The position numbers and the translations under genes are program-made. A stretch of DNA of 64,000 nucleotides from Frigidibacter oleivorans (GTDB lineage: Bacteria; Pseudomonadota; Alphaproteobacteria; Rhodobacterales; Rhodobacteraceae): positions 124,001 through 188,000 of the forward strand of contig NZ_RJRZ01000005.1 of NCBI RefSeq assembly GCF_003993775.1, in the 5' to 3' direction. The notes below the pieces were generated by a model, which was given only the letters and a program-made list of their open reading frames with translations, was not told the DNA's origin and ran no database searches. This document shows, one piece after another, positions 27,658-35,110 of this stretch; position 1 is the first letter of the stretch; each line of letters begins with the position of its first letter.

Positions 27658-28317
27658 ATGGAGGCGCATGGATTTGATGTCGATCTCGTGCTGGAGCCCC
27701 GCCTCTCGGCCCGGCGCGCCTGGATTGTCGCGAGTGCCGCGGGCGGGCTGAGCCTGATCCTTGCAACCGCACTGGTCCTCGTCCTGCCTTTGCGGGAAAC
27801 CCAGGTCTTCACCGTCCTCGTCGATCGGCAGACGGGTGACGCCGAAAACATCCTGCAGGTCGCCCCGACCGGGATCGAGGACCAGGAAGCGCTGAAGCAA
27901 AGCCTCCTCGTGGCTTACGTCTCAGATCGCGAAGGCTATTTCCTCGCGGGCATTCAAGCCCGGCTTGAAAGTGTCCAGCGGCGCTCGACGGGGCGTGCCG
28001 AGGAAAGTCTGCGGCTTCTCTGGTCGAAGGGCGGCGGCAACACGGCCTATCCGCCCGATGTCTACGGCCCCGGTGCGGAAGTCACGGTGACCGTGCGCCG
28101 GATCACCTTCCTTTCGCCGAACGTCGCCCAGATCCGCTTCCTGAAAACCCTGCGCAAGACGAAACAGGAGCCGGTGACCCAGCCCTTCGTCGCGACGGTC
28201 GAGTTCGCCTTCGAGCCCAAGACCGAGCGCTCCCTCGCCCATGTCTGGGAAAACCCGCTCGGCTTCACCGTCTCGGCCTACCGCGTTGACGCCGAAACCC
28301 TGGAGACCAATCCATGA
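27658..28317 (+). CDS. virB8: VirB8 assembly factor
   Basis: A 219-residue bitopic protein with one membrane helix (IVASAAGGLSLILATALVLV) and a periplasmic NTF2-like domain (VYGPGAEVTVTVRRITFLSP, ending VWENPLGFTVSAYRVD). VirB8 nucleates the secretion channel. The ATG at 27658 has a GGAGG site 8 bases upstream; an ATG at 27625 (overlapping the virB6 stop) has none. Its stop overlaps the virB9 start by 4 bases. Confidence 0.9.
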   Translation: MEAHGFDVDLVLEPRLSARRAWIVASAAGGLSLILATALVLVLPLRETQVFTVLVDRQTGDAENILQVAPTGIEDQEALKQSLLVAYVSDREGYFLAGIQARLESVQRRSTGRAEESLRLLWSKGGGNTAYPPDVYGPGAEVTVTVRRITFLSPNVAQIRFLKTLRKTKQEPVTQPFVATVEFAFEPKTERSLAHVWENPLGFTVSAYRVDAETLETNP

Positions 28318-29063
28318 CCCGTTCTCTTCTCCTCCCGGGACTTGCCTTCGCCTGCGCCCTCGGCTTTGGAGCCGTTGCCAGCGCCGAAGTCGCCCCCGCG
28401 TCGATGGGCGCGGATGCCCGTGTCCGGTCGGTCCTTTACAACCCCGTCGACGTCATCCGGCTCGACACGCATCTGCGCGTGAACACCGCCATCGAACTCG
28501 GTGCCGGCGAGCGGATCGATTCCGTCCTTCTCGGCGACAGCGAAGCCTTCGAGGTCGAGGTGCTCTCCAACCGGACCACGGTCTCCGTGAAACCCCTGAT
28601 CGCCGGGGCGGAGACCAACATGACGATCTACACCGGGCGGCGCACGATCTCACTTTCGATCAGCGAGGGTCGGTCCCGCAATCCGACCTATCGGCTGGTC
28701 CTGCGCTATCCCGAGACCGGCACGGGCAGGACGGCCCGCAGTACCGTGGCCGCAGGGTCGCGCGACATCGGCTATGCCTGGTCGGGCGACGAGACCTTGA
28801 AACCCGTCCATATCTGGAATGATGGGCAAGCGACCTACTTTGCCTTCGCACCGGGTGTCCGACCCTCGATCTTCGGCGTCGATGCGACGGGCCGCGAAGT
28901 GACGCTGAACTCCGGCACGCGCGGCAGCATCGTCCGCGTCTCGGGCCTGCGCTCCGCCTATTCGATCCGGATCGGGACGCAGGTTCTGTGCATCGAGCGG
29001 GTAGATGGCGGCGTGACCACCGATCCGGCCCTGCTCGCCAAGCTTCAGGGTTGGGAGTTCTGA
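28314..29063 (+). CDS. virB9: VirB9 outer-membrane-complex subunit
   Basis: A 249-residue exported protein (signal peptide LLLPGLAFACALGFGAVASA). The N-terminal domain has VVYNP-like DARVRSVLYNPVDVIRL and the C-terminal domain has PVHIWNDGQATYFAFAPGVR and VSGLRSAYSIRIGTQVLCIE, both standard VirB9 signatures. VirB9 forms the core complex with VirB7 and VirB10. The single Cys near the C terminus might pair with a VirB7 cysteine. Confidence 0.93.
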   Translation: MTRSLLLPGLAFACALGFGAVASAEVAPASMGADARVRSVLYNPVDVIRLDTHLRVNTAIELGAGERIDSVLLGDSEAFEVEVLSNRTTVSVKPLIAGAETNMTIYTGRRTISLSISEGRSRNPTYRLVLRYPETGTGRTARSTVAAGSRDIGYAWSGDETLKPVHIWNDGQATYFAFAPGVRPSIFGVDATGREVTLNSGTRGSIVRVSGLRSAYSIRIGTQVLCIERVDGGVTTDPALLAKLQGWEF

Positions 29064-29064
29064 C

Positions 29065-30387
29065 ATGGCTGATCCTGAGATGACCGATCCGCAGAAGGGC
29101 GCCGAGCCAGAATACAAGGTCGAGCGACCCAAGCCGAAAATGACCCGGCAGCAGCGACTTGGCATGGGCGCACTCTTGGCCGGAGCCAGCCTTGCCGCGC
29201 TCTGGACGGTCTGGCCTTCCAGCCGCACAATCCCCGATGTGGAAACCTCCGCCGTAGAGGAATTCCAGGATCAGGCTGGTGGCTCGCCCTTCGGAGCGAT
29301 TGAGCCCAAACCGGAAGCGAAACCCGCCGGAGATGGCTTTTCCGACATCGAAGGCGAACTGGCCTCACAGCGGGAAGACCTCGAAGCGCGGAACGCCACA
29401 CTCCAGTCTGAGGTCGAACGGTTGCAGCGCGAGTTGGGTGATCTTGCCGACAGGGCCGATGCCGAGAAGGGCCAGACAGCCAAGGAACTGGCGCTTGCGC
29501 TCGAAGAGGCACAGTCCCAGAACCTTGCTCTCATGGAGGATATGCGGCGGCAGTTCGATCAGGAGATCGCCGTCCTGAAGGCAAGCGCCGACACCGCGGG
29601 TGCCGCCGATGCCGCGCGAGAAGCCGAACTGGCCGCCAAACGTGCCGAGCGCGAGGCGCAGCTTGCGGCGCGTGTGGCCTCGCCTTCGGTCGTGTTCGAT
29701 GATGGTCAAAAGGGTGGGGCAGGGGATGTCGGTATGGGGATGCCCGAGGCCCCTGCCGAGGGCCGAGATGCGACAGGTCGGGATTTTGTGCAGTCGGGAC
29801 GGGAAGCCACCGCCACCGAAGTGAGCCAGGTGATCGCCAATCCTTCGAACACCGTCCTTCAGGGTACGATGATCGAAGCGACCCTGGAGAATGCGGTCGA
29901 CTCGAGCTTGCCTGGCCAGATCACAGCGATCGTGACCCGACCGGTTTGGTCCTTCGATCAGGCCCAGATCCTGATCCCCGCCGGCGCGCGCCTCTTCGGC
30001 GATTATTCTTCGGACGTGGCCATCGGCCAAGGTCGCATTCTTGTCGCCTGGACGCGGCTCGTCACCCCGGATGGGCAATCCGTGCAGATGGAGGCCTTCG
30101 GTGGCGACGCCCAAGGTCGTTCCGGCATCACCGGCAAGGTCAACACGCGCTTCGGCGCACGGTTCGGGTCGGCTGCGCTGATCTCTCTTCTCGGGGCTGC
30201 CCCAGCCGTTGCCGCCGCGAAATACACTGACGAGATCAGTTCCGACACGGCCGAGAGCATGGGCGAGGACCTGAGCGCTGCCACGGGCTCAGCGGTCGAG
30301 GCCTATACGAGCCTGCCGCAGATCATCACCGTCGCCCCCGGAGCCGCAATCACGGTCATGGTCGATCGCGACTTGGAAATCTGGTGA
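29065..30387 (+). CDS. virB10: VirB10 core-complex protein
   Basis: A 440-residue bitopic protein: membrane helix at about residues 32-50, a long charged coiled-coil/proline region (SEVERLQRELGDLADRADAE, AAREAELAAKRAEREAQLAA), and the C-terminal beta-barrel domain with ILIPAGARLFGDYSSDVAIG and GSAALISLLGAAPAVAAA, the antenna helix region that spans the outer membrane. VirB10 links inner and outer membranes and senses ATP use by VirB4/VirD4. Confidence 0.93.
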   Translation: MADPEMTDPQKGAEPEYKVERPKPKMTRQQRLGMGALLAGASLAALWTVWPSSRTIPDVETSAVEEFQDQAGGSPFGAIEPKPEAKPAGDGFSDIEGELASQREDLEARNATLQSEVERLQRELGDLADRADAEKGQTAKELALALEEAQSQNLALMEDMRRQFDQEIAVLKASADTAGAADAAREAELAAKRAEREAQLAARVASPSVVFDDGQKGGAGDVGMGMPEAPAEGRDATGRDFVQSGREATATEVSQVIANPSNTVLQGTMIEATLENAVDSSLPGQITAIVTRPVWSFDQAQILIPAGARLFGDYSSDVAIGQGRILVAWTRLVTPDGQSVQMEAFGGDAQGRSGITGKVNTRFGARFGSAALISLLGAAPAVAAAKYTDEISSDTAESMGEDLSAATGSAVEAYTSLPQIITVAPGAAITVMVDRDLEIW

Positions 30388-31361
30388 TGGATGATCGGCC
30401 GAGCTTCCTCGGGTCCTACCTGACGCCAATTGCGCCGCTGTTCTTACGGGACGATCTGGTCGAGGTGGCGATCAACCCGGATGGAAAAGTCTGGATCGAG
30501 CGAAAGGGTGCAACCCACATGGAGCGGGTCTCGCATCTGTCCATCGATCGGGTCCTGTCTAACAACCTTGGGCAGGCAATAGCTTCTGCCGTTGGTGTGC
30601 AGTTCTCCGACAAGAAGCCGACCGTTTCGGGAAAGATCGTCTTGGGCGATATGGCGATCCGGGCGCAGGTTGTGGCGCCGCCCATAGTGGAAGGCGGGAT
30701 GGCTATCACGTTCCGGCCATTCAAGGTTTCGGCCGATCAGCTGATCGAGCCGCGCCTCCTACACGGTGGTCTTGTCGATCTCGACGCCAAGCGTCGGGCA
30801 AGGGCAGGGGAGGCAATGAAGCTTGCTGAGGCGGGGCAGGTCGTCGAGGCCATGCGGCTTTGCGTCGAGGAGCGCATGAACATCCTGATCTCTGGCGGCA
30901 CCTCGACCGGCAAGACGACATTTGCTCGGTCTTTGTTGTCGATGGTGGACCCGGGCGAGAGGATCCTGACCATCGAGGATGCCTATGAGCTGTTCCCCCG
31001 TCAGGAGAACGCGGTATCGCTTAAGGCTGATCGCAGTGCCCAAGGCGAACGGACGCCTGCGCGGCTACTGGAAGCCTCGCTTCGGATGCGTCCAGACCGG
31101 ATCATTCTTGGTGAGTTGCGGGGTGAGGAAAGCCGGACCTTCCTGGAAGCGATCAACACCGGGCACGGTGGTTCGTTCACAACCATCCATGCCGACACCG
31201 CCCGGAAAGCCATAGATCGGTTGGCGATCATGGTCATGGCCGCCGGGCTGGGCATGGGGTTCGAGGAGGTGAAGCGGTACTGCGAGGGAAGTGTGGATCT
31301 GGTGGTGCAACTTTCGCGGCAGGCTGGGCGGCGTGGGGTGGCGGAGATACTGTGCCTGTGA
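30387..31361 (+). CDS. virB11: VirB11 traffic ATPase
   Basis: A 324-residue hexameric secretion ATPase with Walker A ISGGTSTGKTTFARSL, an Asp box (ILTIEDAYELFP), Walker B DRIILGELRGEESRTFLEAI and a His box (GHGGSFTTIHADTARKAIDR). All catalytic motifs are intact. GTG one codon upstream (30384) is also possible. It is the last virB gene; the frame after it appears truncated at the junction with the mer operon. Confidence 0.95.
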   Translation: MDDRPSFLGSYLTPIAPLFLRDDLVEVAINPDGKVWIERKGATHMERVSHLSIDRVLSNNLGQAIASAVGVQFSDKKPTVSGKIVLGDMAIRAQVVAPPIVEGGMAITFRPFKVSADQLIEPRLLHGGLVDLDAKRRARAGEAMKLAEAGQVVEAMRLCVEERMNILISGGTSTGKTTFARSLLSMVDPGERILTIEDAYELFPRQENAVSLKADRSAQGERTPARLLEASLRMRPDRIILGELRGEESRTFLEAINTGHGGSFTTIHADTARKAIDRLAIMVMAAGLGMGFEEVKRYCEGSVDLVVQLSRQAGRRGVAEILCL

Positions 31362-31640
31362 GGGTCGCGAAGGGCGGTAAGCGGCCTGATGCAGGTGAGG
31401 CGTTTCAGTTGCAACATGCAACAATAGCAGATGCCCACGAGGCAGAGGCGATCTGCGACCGCTTCAATCAAGCCGCTGGGCGCAGCACGTTAAAACCGCG
31501 TCAAAAGCAGCAGCATGAGTTCGACGAAGAGCGCAAGCGGCGGCGTCAGCTTGAATTGGAAAGGCAGCGCGAACTGGGCCGGGATCTGGGCTGGGAGCTG
31601 TCGGCTGCAATGTCCGCCACCTCACGGGCGGCGGGCACGG
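31352..31640 (+). pseudogene. possible 3'-truncated gene after virB11
   Basis: Starting at a GTG that overlaps the virB11 stop, a frame encodes about 95 residues of plausible protein sequence (EAEAICDRFNQAAGRS followed by a strongly charged helix DEERKRRRQLELERQRELGR). It then runs into the complement of the merA 3' end and becomes nonsense. The simplest reading is a transfer-operon gene cut off when the mer module was inserted. Nothing identifies its function; it could also be spurious. Confidence 0.4.
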
Positions 31641-31642
31641 CT

Positions 31643-33073
31643 TCATCCCGCACAGCACGAAAGCATCGCCACGTCCTTATCGAAGGTCTGAGCCGCGAGC
31701 CTCAGGCCTTCGACCGTGGTCAGATAAGGGAAAATGGTCTCCCCGAGTGCCTTGGTGGTCATCCCGAACTTCAGGGCCATGGCCAGCGTCTGGGCGCTGT
31801 CGGAACCTTCAGGCGCGGCGATCACACCGCCCAAAAGTCTATCGGTCTTTGCATCCGCCACCAGTTTGATGACACCGCGCGTGTCACGGGCCGCGAGCGC
31901 TCGAGGCACGTTGTCGAGCGTCAGAACGCTGGTTTTCACGTCATAGCCGGCTGCAACGGCCTGTTCCACAGTCAACCCTACGCCCGCCACCTGCGGATCA
32001 GTGAACACCACCCAAGGCATCGCTCTATTGTCATAGCACTCTGCACCGCCCATGGCATTCCTTGCGGCCAGCTTTGCTCCATAGGCGGCCATATAGACAA
32101 ACTGGTCACGGTTGGTCACATCCCCTGCGGCATAAATGCCGGGGCGGGTGGTCTGCATGTCGTCGCCCACCACGATTGCCCCTCGCCGGTCGGTCTCGAT
32201 CCCCATTTCGGAAAGCCCCAGGCCTTCGGTATTGGGGCTGCGTCCGGTGGTCAGCACCAGATGATCTGCTGTCAGTTCCAGTCGCTTGCCGCGTTCTTCG
32301 ATGCACAGCACGGCGCGCTTGCCATCCCGATTGCAAGTATCATAGGTCACGCCGCAGTGCATTGTGATGCCTTCGCCCCGGAACACCTCTGTCAGAGCTT
32401 CCGACACTTCGGGTTCGGCCTGCGGCAGAAGGCGCGAGCGGCAGACCATGGTAACCTTGACGCCCATCCGCGCCATCATCTGTGCCAGTTCCGCACCGAT
32501 ATAGCCACCGCCAAGGAAGACTAGGCTTTCCGGCAGCGTTTCCAGCGCAAGAAGGGACGTGCTGTCCAGCGTGGGCACTTGCCTGATTCCCGGAATGGGC
32601 GGCAGGGCGGGGCGGCCACCCGTGGCTATGATGACTTTGGGCGCACGGATCAGGCGCGCGCCGACCTGCACGCCACCGGGGACAAGCCGGGCCGCCCCTT
32701 CGTCAATGTAGGTAATCCCCTCATAGCCGGGCAGCAGATCGGCATATTTCTTTTGACGCAGACTAGAAACCAAGGCGTCCTTCCCGGCCATCAGCGCCGC
32801 CCAATCATCGACCTGTGCAGCCCCGGATAGTCCCGGAAACCGTTTCGCCGCCTTCGCGCCGTGGATCGCTTCCGCCGCACGGATCAAGGCCTTTGACGGC
32901 ACGCAGCCCACGTTCACACAGGTGCCGCCGATCAGCCCGTGTCCGATCAGCGCTACACGCTTGCCCGCCCCGGCCGCCGTGATCGAGGCGGAAAACCCCG
33001 CCGATCCCGCCCCGATTACAGCCATGTCGAAAGAATTTTGGTCTGGACGGGGAATGGTGCAGCAATCGTTCAT
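31643..33073 (-). CDS. merA: mercuric reductase without NmerA domain
   Basis: A 476-residue FAD/NAD(P)H-dependent disulfide oxidoreductase. The redox-active pair is in GGTCVNVGCVPSK (C52/C57), FAD and NADPH Rossmann motifs are GAGSAGFSASIT and FLGGGYIGAELAQ, and the essential C-terminal vicinal pair is in AMLSCCAG. It reduces Hg(II) to volatile Hg(0) in the cytoplasm. The N-terminal HMA (NmerA) domain of Tn501-type enzymes is missing; instead the protein opens with MNDCC, which could take over metal hand-off. It is the last gene of the mer operon. Confidence 0.96.
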   Translation of the reverse strand: MNDCCTIPRPDQNSFDMAVIGAGSAGFSASITAAGAGKRVALIGHGLIGGTCVNVGCVPSKALIRAAEAIHGAKAAKRFPGLSGAAQVDDWAALMAGKDALVSSLRQKKYADLLPGYEGITYIDEGAARLVPGGVQVGARLIRAPKVIIATGGRPALPPIPGIRQVPTLDSTSLLALETLPESLVFLGGGYIGAELAQMMARMGVKVTMVCRSRLLPQAEPEVSEALTEVFRGEGITMHCGVTYDTCNRDGKRAVLCIEERGKRLELTADHLVLTTGRSPNTEGLGLSEMGIETDRRGAIVVGDDMQTTRPGIYAAGDVTNRDQFVYMAAYGAKLAARNAMGGAECYDNRAMPWVVFTDPQVAGVGLTVEQAVAAGYDVKTSVLTLDNVPRALAARDTRGVIKLVADAKTDRLLGGVIAAPEGSDSAQTLAMALKFGMTTKALGETIFPYLTTVEGLRLAAQTFDKDVAMLSCCAG

Positions 33074-33085
33074 GATTGTATTCCT

Positions 33086-33313
33086 TTAGGAGTTTCTGGC
33101 GTTCCGCTGGCGTCGCCAGAGGGCATAAATCGTAAGGCCGATGAAGACGGCGAGGGCAGGCAAGAGCACGACATCAAGCCAACCCAGCAGGGCTGACAGG
33201 CCGACAAAACCGAGGAGCACGGCCAGAACCGGCGTGAAGCAGCACAGCGCGGCGATGACGGTGCCGACAATGCCGGTGATCAGTAGACGGCGTTCGGATG
33301 GATCGCCGCTCAT
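33086..33313 (-). CDS. merF: mercury transporter MerF
   Basis: A 75-residue protein with two hydrophobic helices. The first holds a vicinal cysteine pair (GTVIAALCCFTPVLAVLLG) as in MerF, which carries Hg(II) through the inner membrane to MerA. ATG at 33313 overlaps the upstream gene by 4 bases; merA follows 12 bases later. Only the first cysteine pair of canonical MerF is evident. Confidence 0.85.
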   Translation of the reverse strand: MSGDPSERRLLITGIVGTVIAALCCFTPVLAVLLGFVGLSALLGWLDVVLLPALAVFIGLTIYALWRRQRNARNS

Positions 33314-33558
33314 GGCCCGTGCTGCCTTTCCGAAACGCCCGGCTCGCAGCTTCCCAACTGCGCGCGCCGACGGCTGCGCCAAGTCAGTGCCGCAACGGCT
33401 GCCATCATGACTGCTACCAGGCCGCCAGCGCCGCTGATCCATCCGCCAACCGCACCGATGATCGCGGCCAGGGCGATGCCGCCACCACCGCAACAGACAA
33501 CCACCAGCGGGGCGGCGATCAGCGTCGCCAACACCCCGCCCTGAATGTCGTCGCGCAT
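33310..33558 (-). CDS. small mer-operon membrane protein with a Cys pair
   Basis: An 82-residue product with two hydrophobic helices; the first carries a vicinal cysteine pair (PLVVVCCGGGGIALAAIIGA). A basic tail follows (RSRRRAQLGSCEPGVSER). The Cys pair inside a membrane helix is the same idea as in MerT and MerF, so a part in Hg(II) transport is likely by analogy. I know no accepted name for it. It is 5 bases from merP and overlaps merF by 4 bases. Confidence 0.7.
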   Translation of the reverse strand: MRDDIQGGVLATLIAAPLVVVCCGGGGIALAAIIGAVGGWISGAGGLVAVMMAAVAALTWRSRRRAQLGSCEPGVSERQHGP

Positions 33559-33563
33559 TGGCT

Positions 33564-33881
33564 TTAGCCCTTCACATTGGCCGGATAGCCCGCCTGTGCC
33601 GAGGCTTCCGCAATCGTTGCCGCATTGGTCAGGGCCGGATCGAAGATCACCATCGCGCTGCGGCTGTCAAAGTCCACCTCGACCGATTGCACCCCTTCGA
33701 CCCCGCTCATCGCGGCCTTGACCGTCACCGGGCAGAGTCCGCAAGTCATGTCCGGCACATCGAAAGTGACCTCGGTCAGTGTGGATGCGGTCGCCGGAGC
33801 CGATTGGGCGAAGACGAATGACGCTGTGGCGGGCAGGCCGAGCATCGCCGCGCCGAGAGCCAGAATTGCAAAACGTTTCAT
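33564..33881 (-). CDS. merP: periplasmic mercury-binding protein MerP
   Basis: A 105-residue exported protein with a signal peptide (FAILALGAAMLGLPATASFV, cleavage near VFA) and an HMA fold. The metal loop reads PDMTCGLCPVTVK, that is CxxC with GL between the cysteines, in place of the usual CAACP. MerP scavenges Hg(II) and passes it to MerT. ATG at 33881 is the family-typical start. Confidence 0.93.
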   Translation of the reverse strand: MKRFAILALGAAMLGLPATASFVFAQSAPATASTLTEVTFDVPDMTCGLCPVTVKAAMSGVEGVQSVEVDFDSRSAMVIFDPALTNAATIAEASAQAGYPANVKG

Positions 33882-33898
33882 AAGGTTTCCTTTTGGTT

Positions 33899-34282
33899 TC
33901 AGTAAAGCAGAGGTGCCCACCAGTTGAGCGTCACGGACAGCAGGACCAGCACTGTTGCCGCCCAAAGCACCGTTTTGGTGAGGCGCGACGATTGCGGGCG
34001 GGCGCAGTACGACCCCTCCACGCATACGGGTTTTGTCCGAAAATAAACGTGCCAGAACCCCAGCCCGATAAAGACAATGGCGATGCCCGAGGTCAGCGGC
34101 TTGTAGGGTTCAAGGGCTGTCAGATTTCCGATCCATGCACCGGATATTCCCAGCGTCACCAGCACCAGCGGCACGATGCAGCAGGCCGAGGCCAGAAACG
34201 CCCCCGCCAGCCCAAGTGTGGCAAACAGGCCCTTGTGATCGGCGCTTCGCGGCGCGGTTTCGGCATCGTGAATGTCACTCAT
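33899..34282 (-). CDS. merT: mercuric transport protein MerT
   Basis: A 127-residue protein with three hydrophobic helices. The first has the vicinal pair LASACCIVPLVLVTLGISGA and a second pair of Cys is in the cytoplasmic loop (VCVEGSYCA), as in Tn501 MerT. It moves Hg(II) into the cytoplasm. ATG at 34282 has an AGGAA site about 8 bases upstream and is preferred over ATG at 34300. First gene of the operon, just below the MerR-type promoter at 34313-34343. Confidence 0.93.
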   Translation of the reverse strand: MSDIHDAETAPRSADHKGLFATLGLAGAFLASACCIVPLVLVTLGISGAWIGNLTALEPYKPLTSGIAIVFIGLGFWHVYFRTKPVCVEGSYCARPQSSRLTKTVLWAATVLVLLSVTLNWWAPLLY

Positions 34283-34312
34283 CGCAGGGTTCCTTGTCAT
34301 CCCGTTGCAACC

Positions 34313-34343
34313 TGCCTACGGTCTGTAGTGACTACAGGTGCAA
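34313..34343 (-). promoter_or_regulatory. MerR-type promoter/operator of the mer operon
   Basis: Minus strand: -35 TTGCAC, a 19-base spacer with the dyad CTGTAGTCACTACAG, -10 TAGGCA. It lies between merT and the divergent merR. The dyad differs from the three sites in the metal island (TAGTCACTA instead of TAGTTGCTA), so a separate regulator is expected to read it. Confidence 0.8.
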
Positions 34344-34354
34344 GGGAAATCACC

Positions 34355-34795
34355 ATGACTGTCGTTCACGAAGCTGCGACCCGCAAAGAAAGCCTCAAGG
34401 CAGGGGTATTGCGCCGGGCCGATCTGGCCCGCGCGACCGGCTGCAATCTGGAGACGATCCGCTATTACGAGACGGCGGGCATCCTGCCACCACCCGCCCG
34501 GACGGATGCAGGTCATCGGACCTATGAGGCCACGGATGTGCAGCGCCTGCGCTTCGTCATGCGCGCCCGCGAGCTGGGGTTTTCGCTAGACGACATTCGC
34601 GGATTGCTTGGCCTTGGCGATGGCGCGCTGCAGTCCTGCGCCGAGGTCAAAGAAAAAACCGAGGCACATCTGACGGATGTCAGGGCAAAGATCGCCGACC
34701 TGCAAAGGATCGAAGCTCTCCTGTCCCGCACCGCCGCGCTTTGCAGCGGCGGGGATCGTCCCGAATGCCCGGTGCTGGATATTCTCCGACATTAG
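34355..34795 (+). CDS. merR: MerR-family mercury-responsive regulator
   Basis: A 146-residue MerR protein: winged helix (RRADLARATGCNLETIRYYE), wing, and dimerisation helix. Metal-binding cysteines are in LQSCAEVKEK and in LCSGGDRPECP. The pair spacing (7 residues between) is close to that of MerR of Tn501 (8 between). It is divergent from merTP..FA and sits next to the operator, so it is the mer regulator. ATG at 34355 follows an AAGGGA site. Confidence 0.9.
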   Translation: MTVVHEAATRKESLKAGVLRRADLARATGCNLETIRYYETAGILPPPARTDAGHRTYEATDVQRLRFVMRARELGFSLDDIRGLLGLGDGALQSCAEVKEKTEAHLTDVRAKIADLQRIEALLSRTAALCSGGDRPECPVLDILRH

Positions 34796-35110
34796 CGGCC
34801 GTTTCGGTTGGGGACAGAGATGCCGAAGCTTTGTTCAAAGATCCCTTCGCGAAGATCACTTTGCAACGGCAGGTCTGCATAGACGTGCCGCTGCGGATCT
34901 TCTTGGTCCGGCTAGGTGATGCCCGCGCCATGTGGCGAAGAACTCCCGCTCACCACACCGTCGCTTTTGGTTCGACTAGGAATTGCTGCGGCAGGAAAGA
35001 ATGACTGGTTAGGGAAATCCGATAGAAGCACGTAAACAGGGTCGGCGGACCGAAATAGGCCGAAGTTTGCCTGTAGGAGCATGAGGTGAGGTTCAGCGAC
35101 CAAGCATCGG
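34796..35110. other. non-coding spacer between merR and virD4
   Basis: About 315 bases without a convincing gene. A plus-strand frame across it (about to 35004) reads DPFAKITLQRQVCIDVPLRI, which looks like real protein but has no start of its own and no known match; it may be a remnant of whatever carried the mer genes here. No Tn3-type terminal repeat was recognised. Confidence 0.4.
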
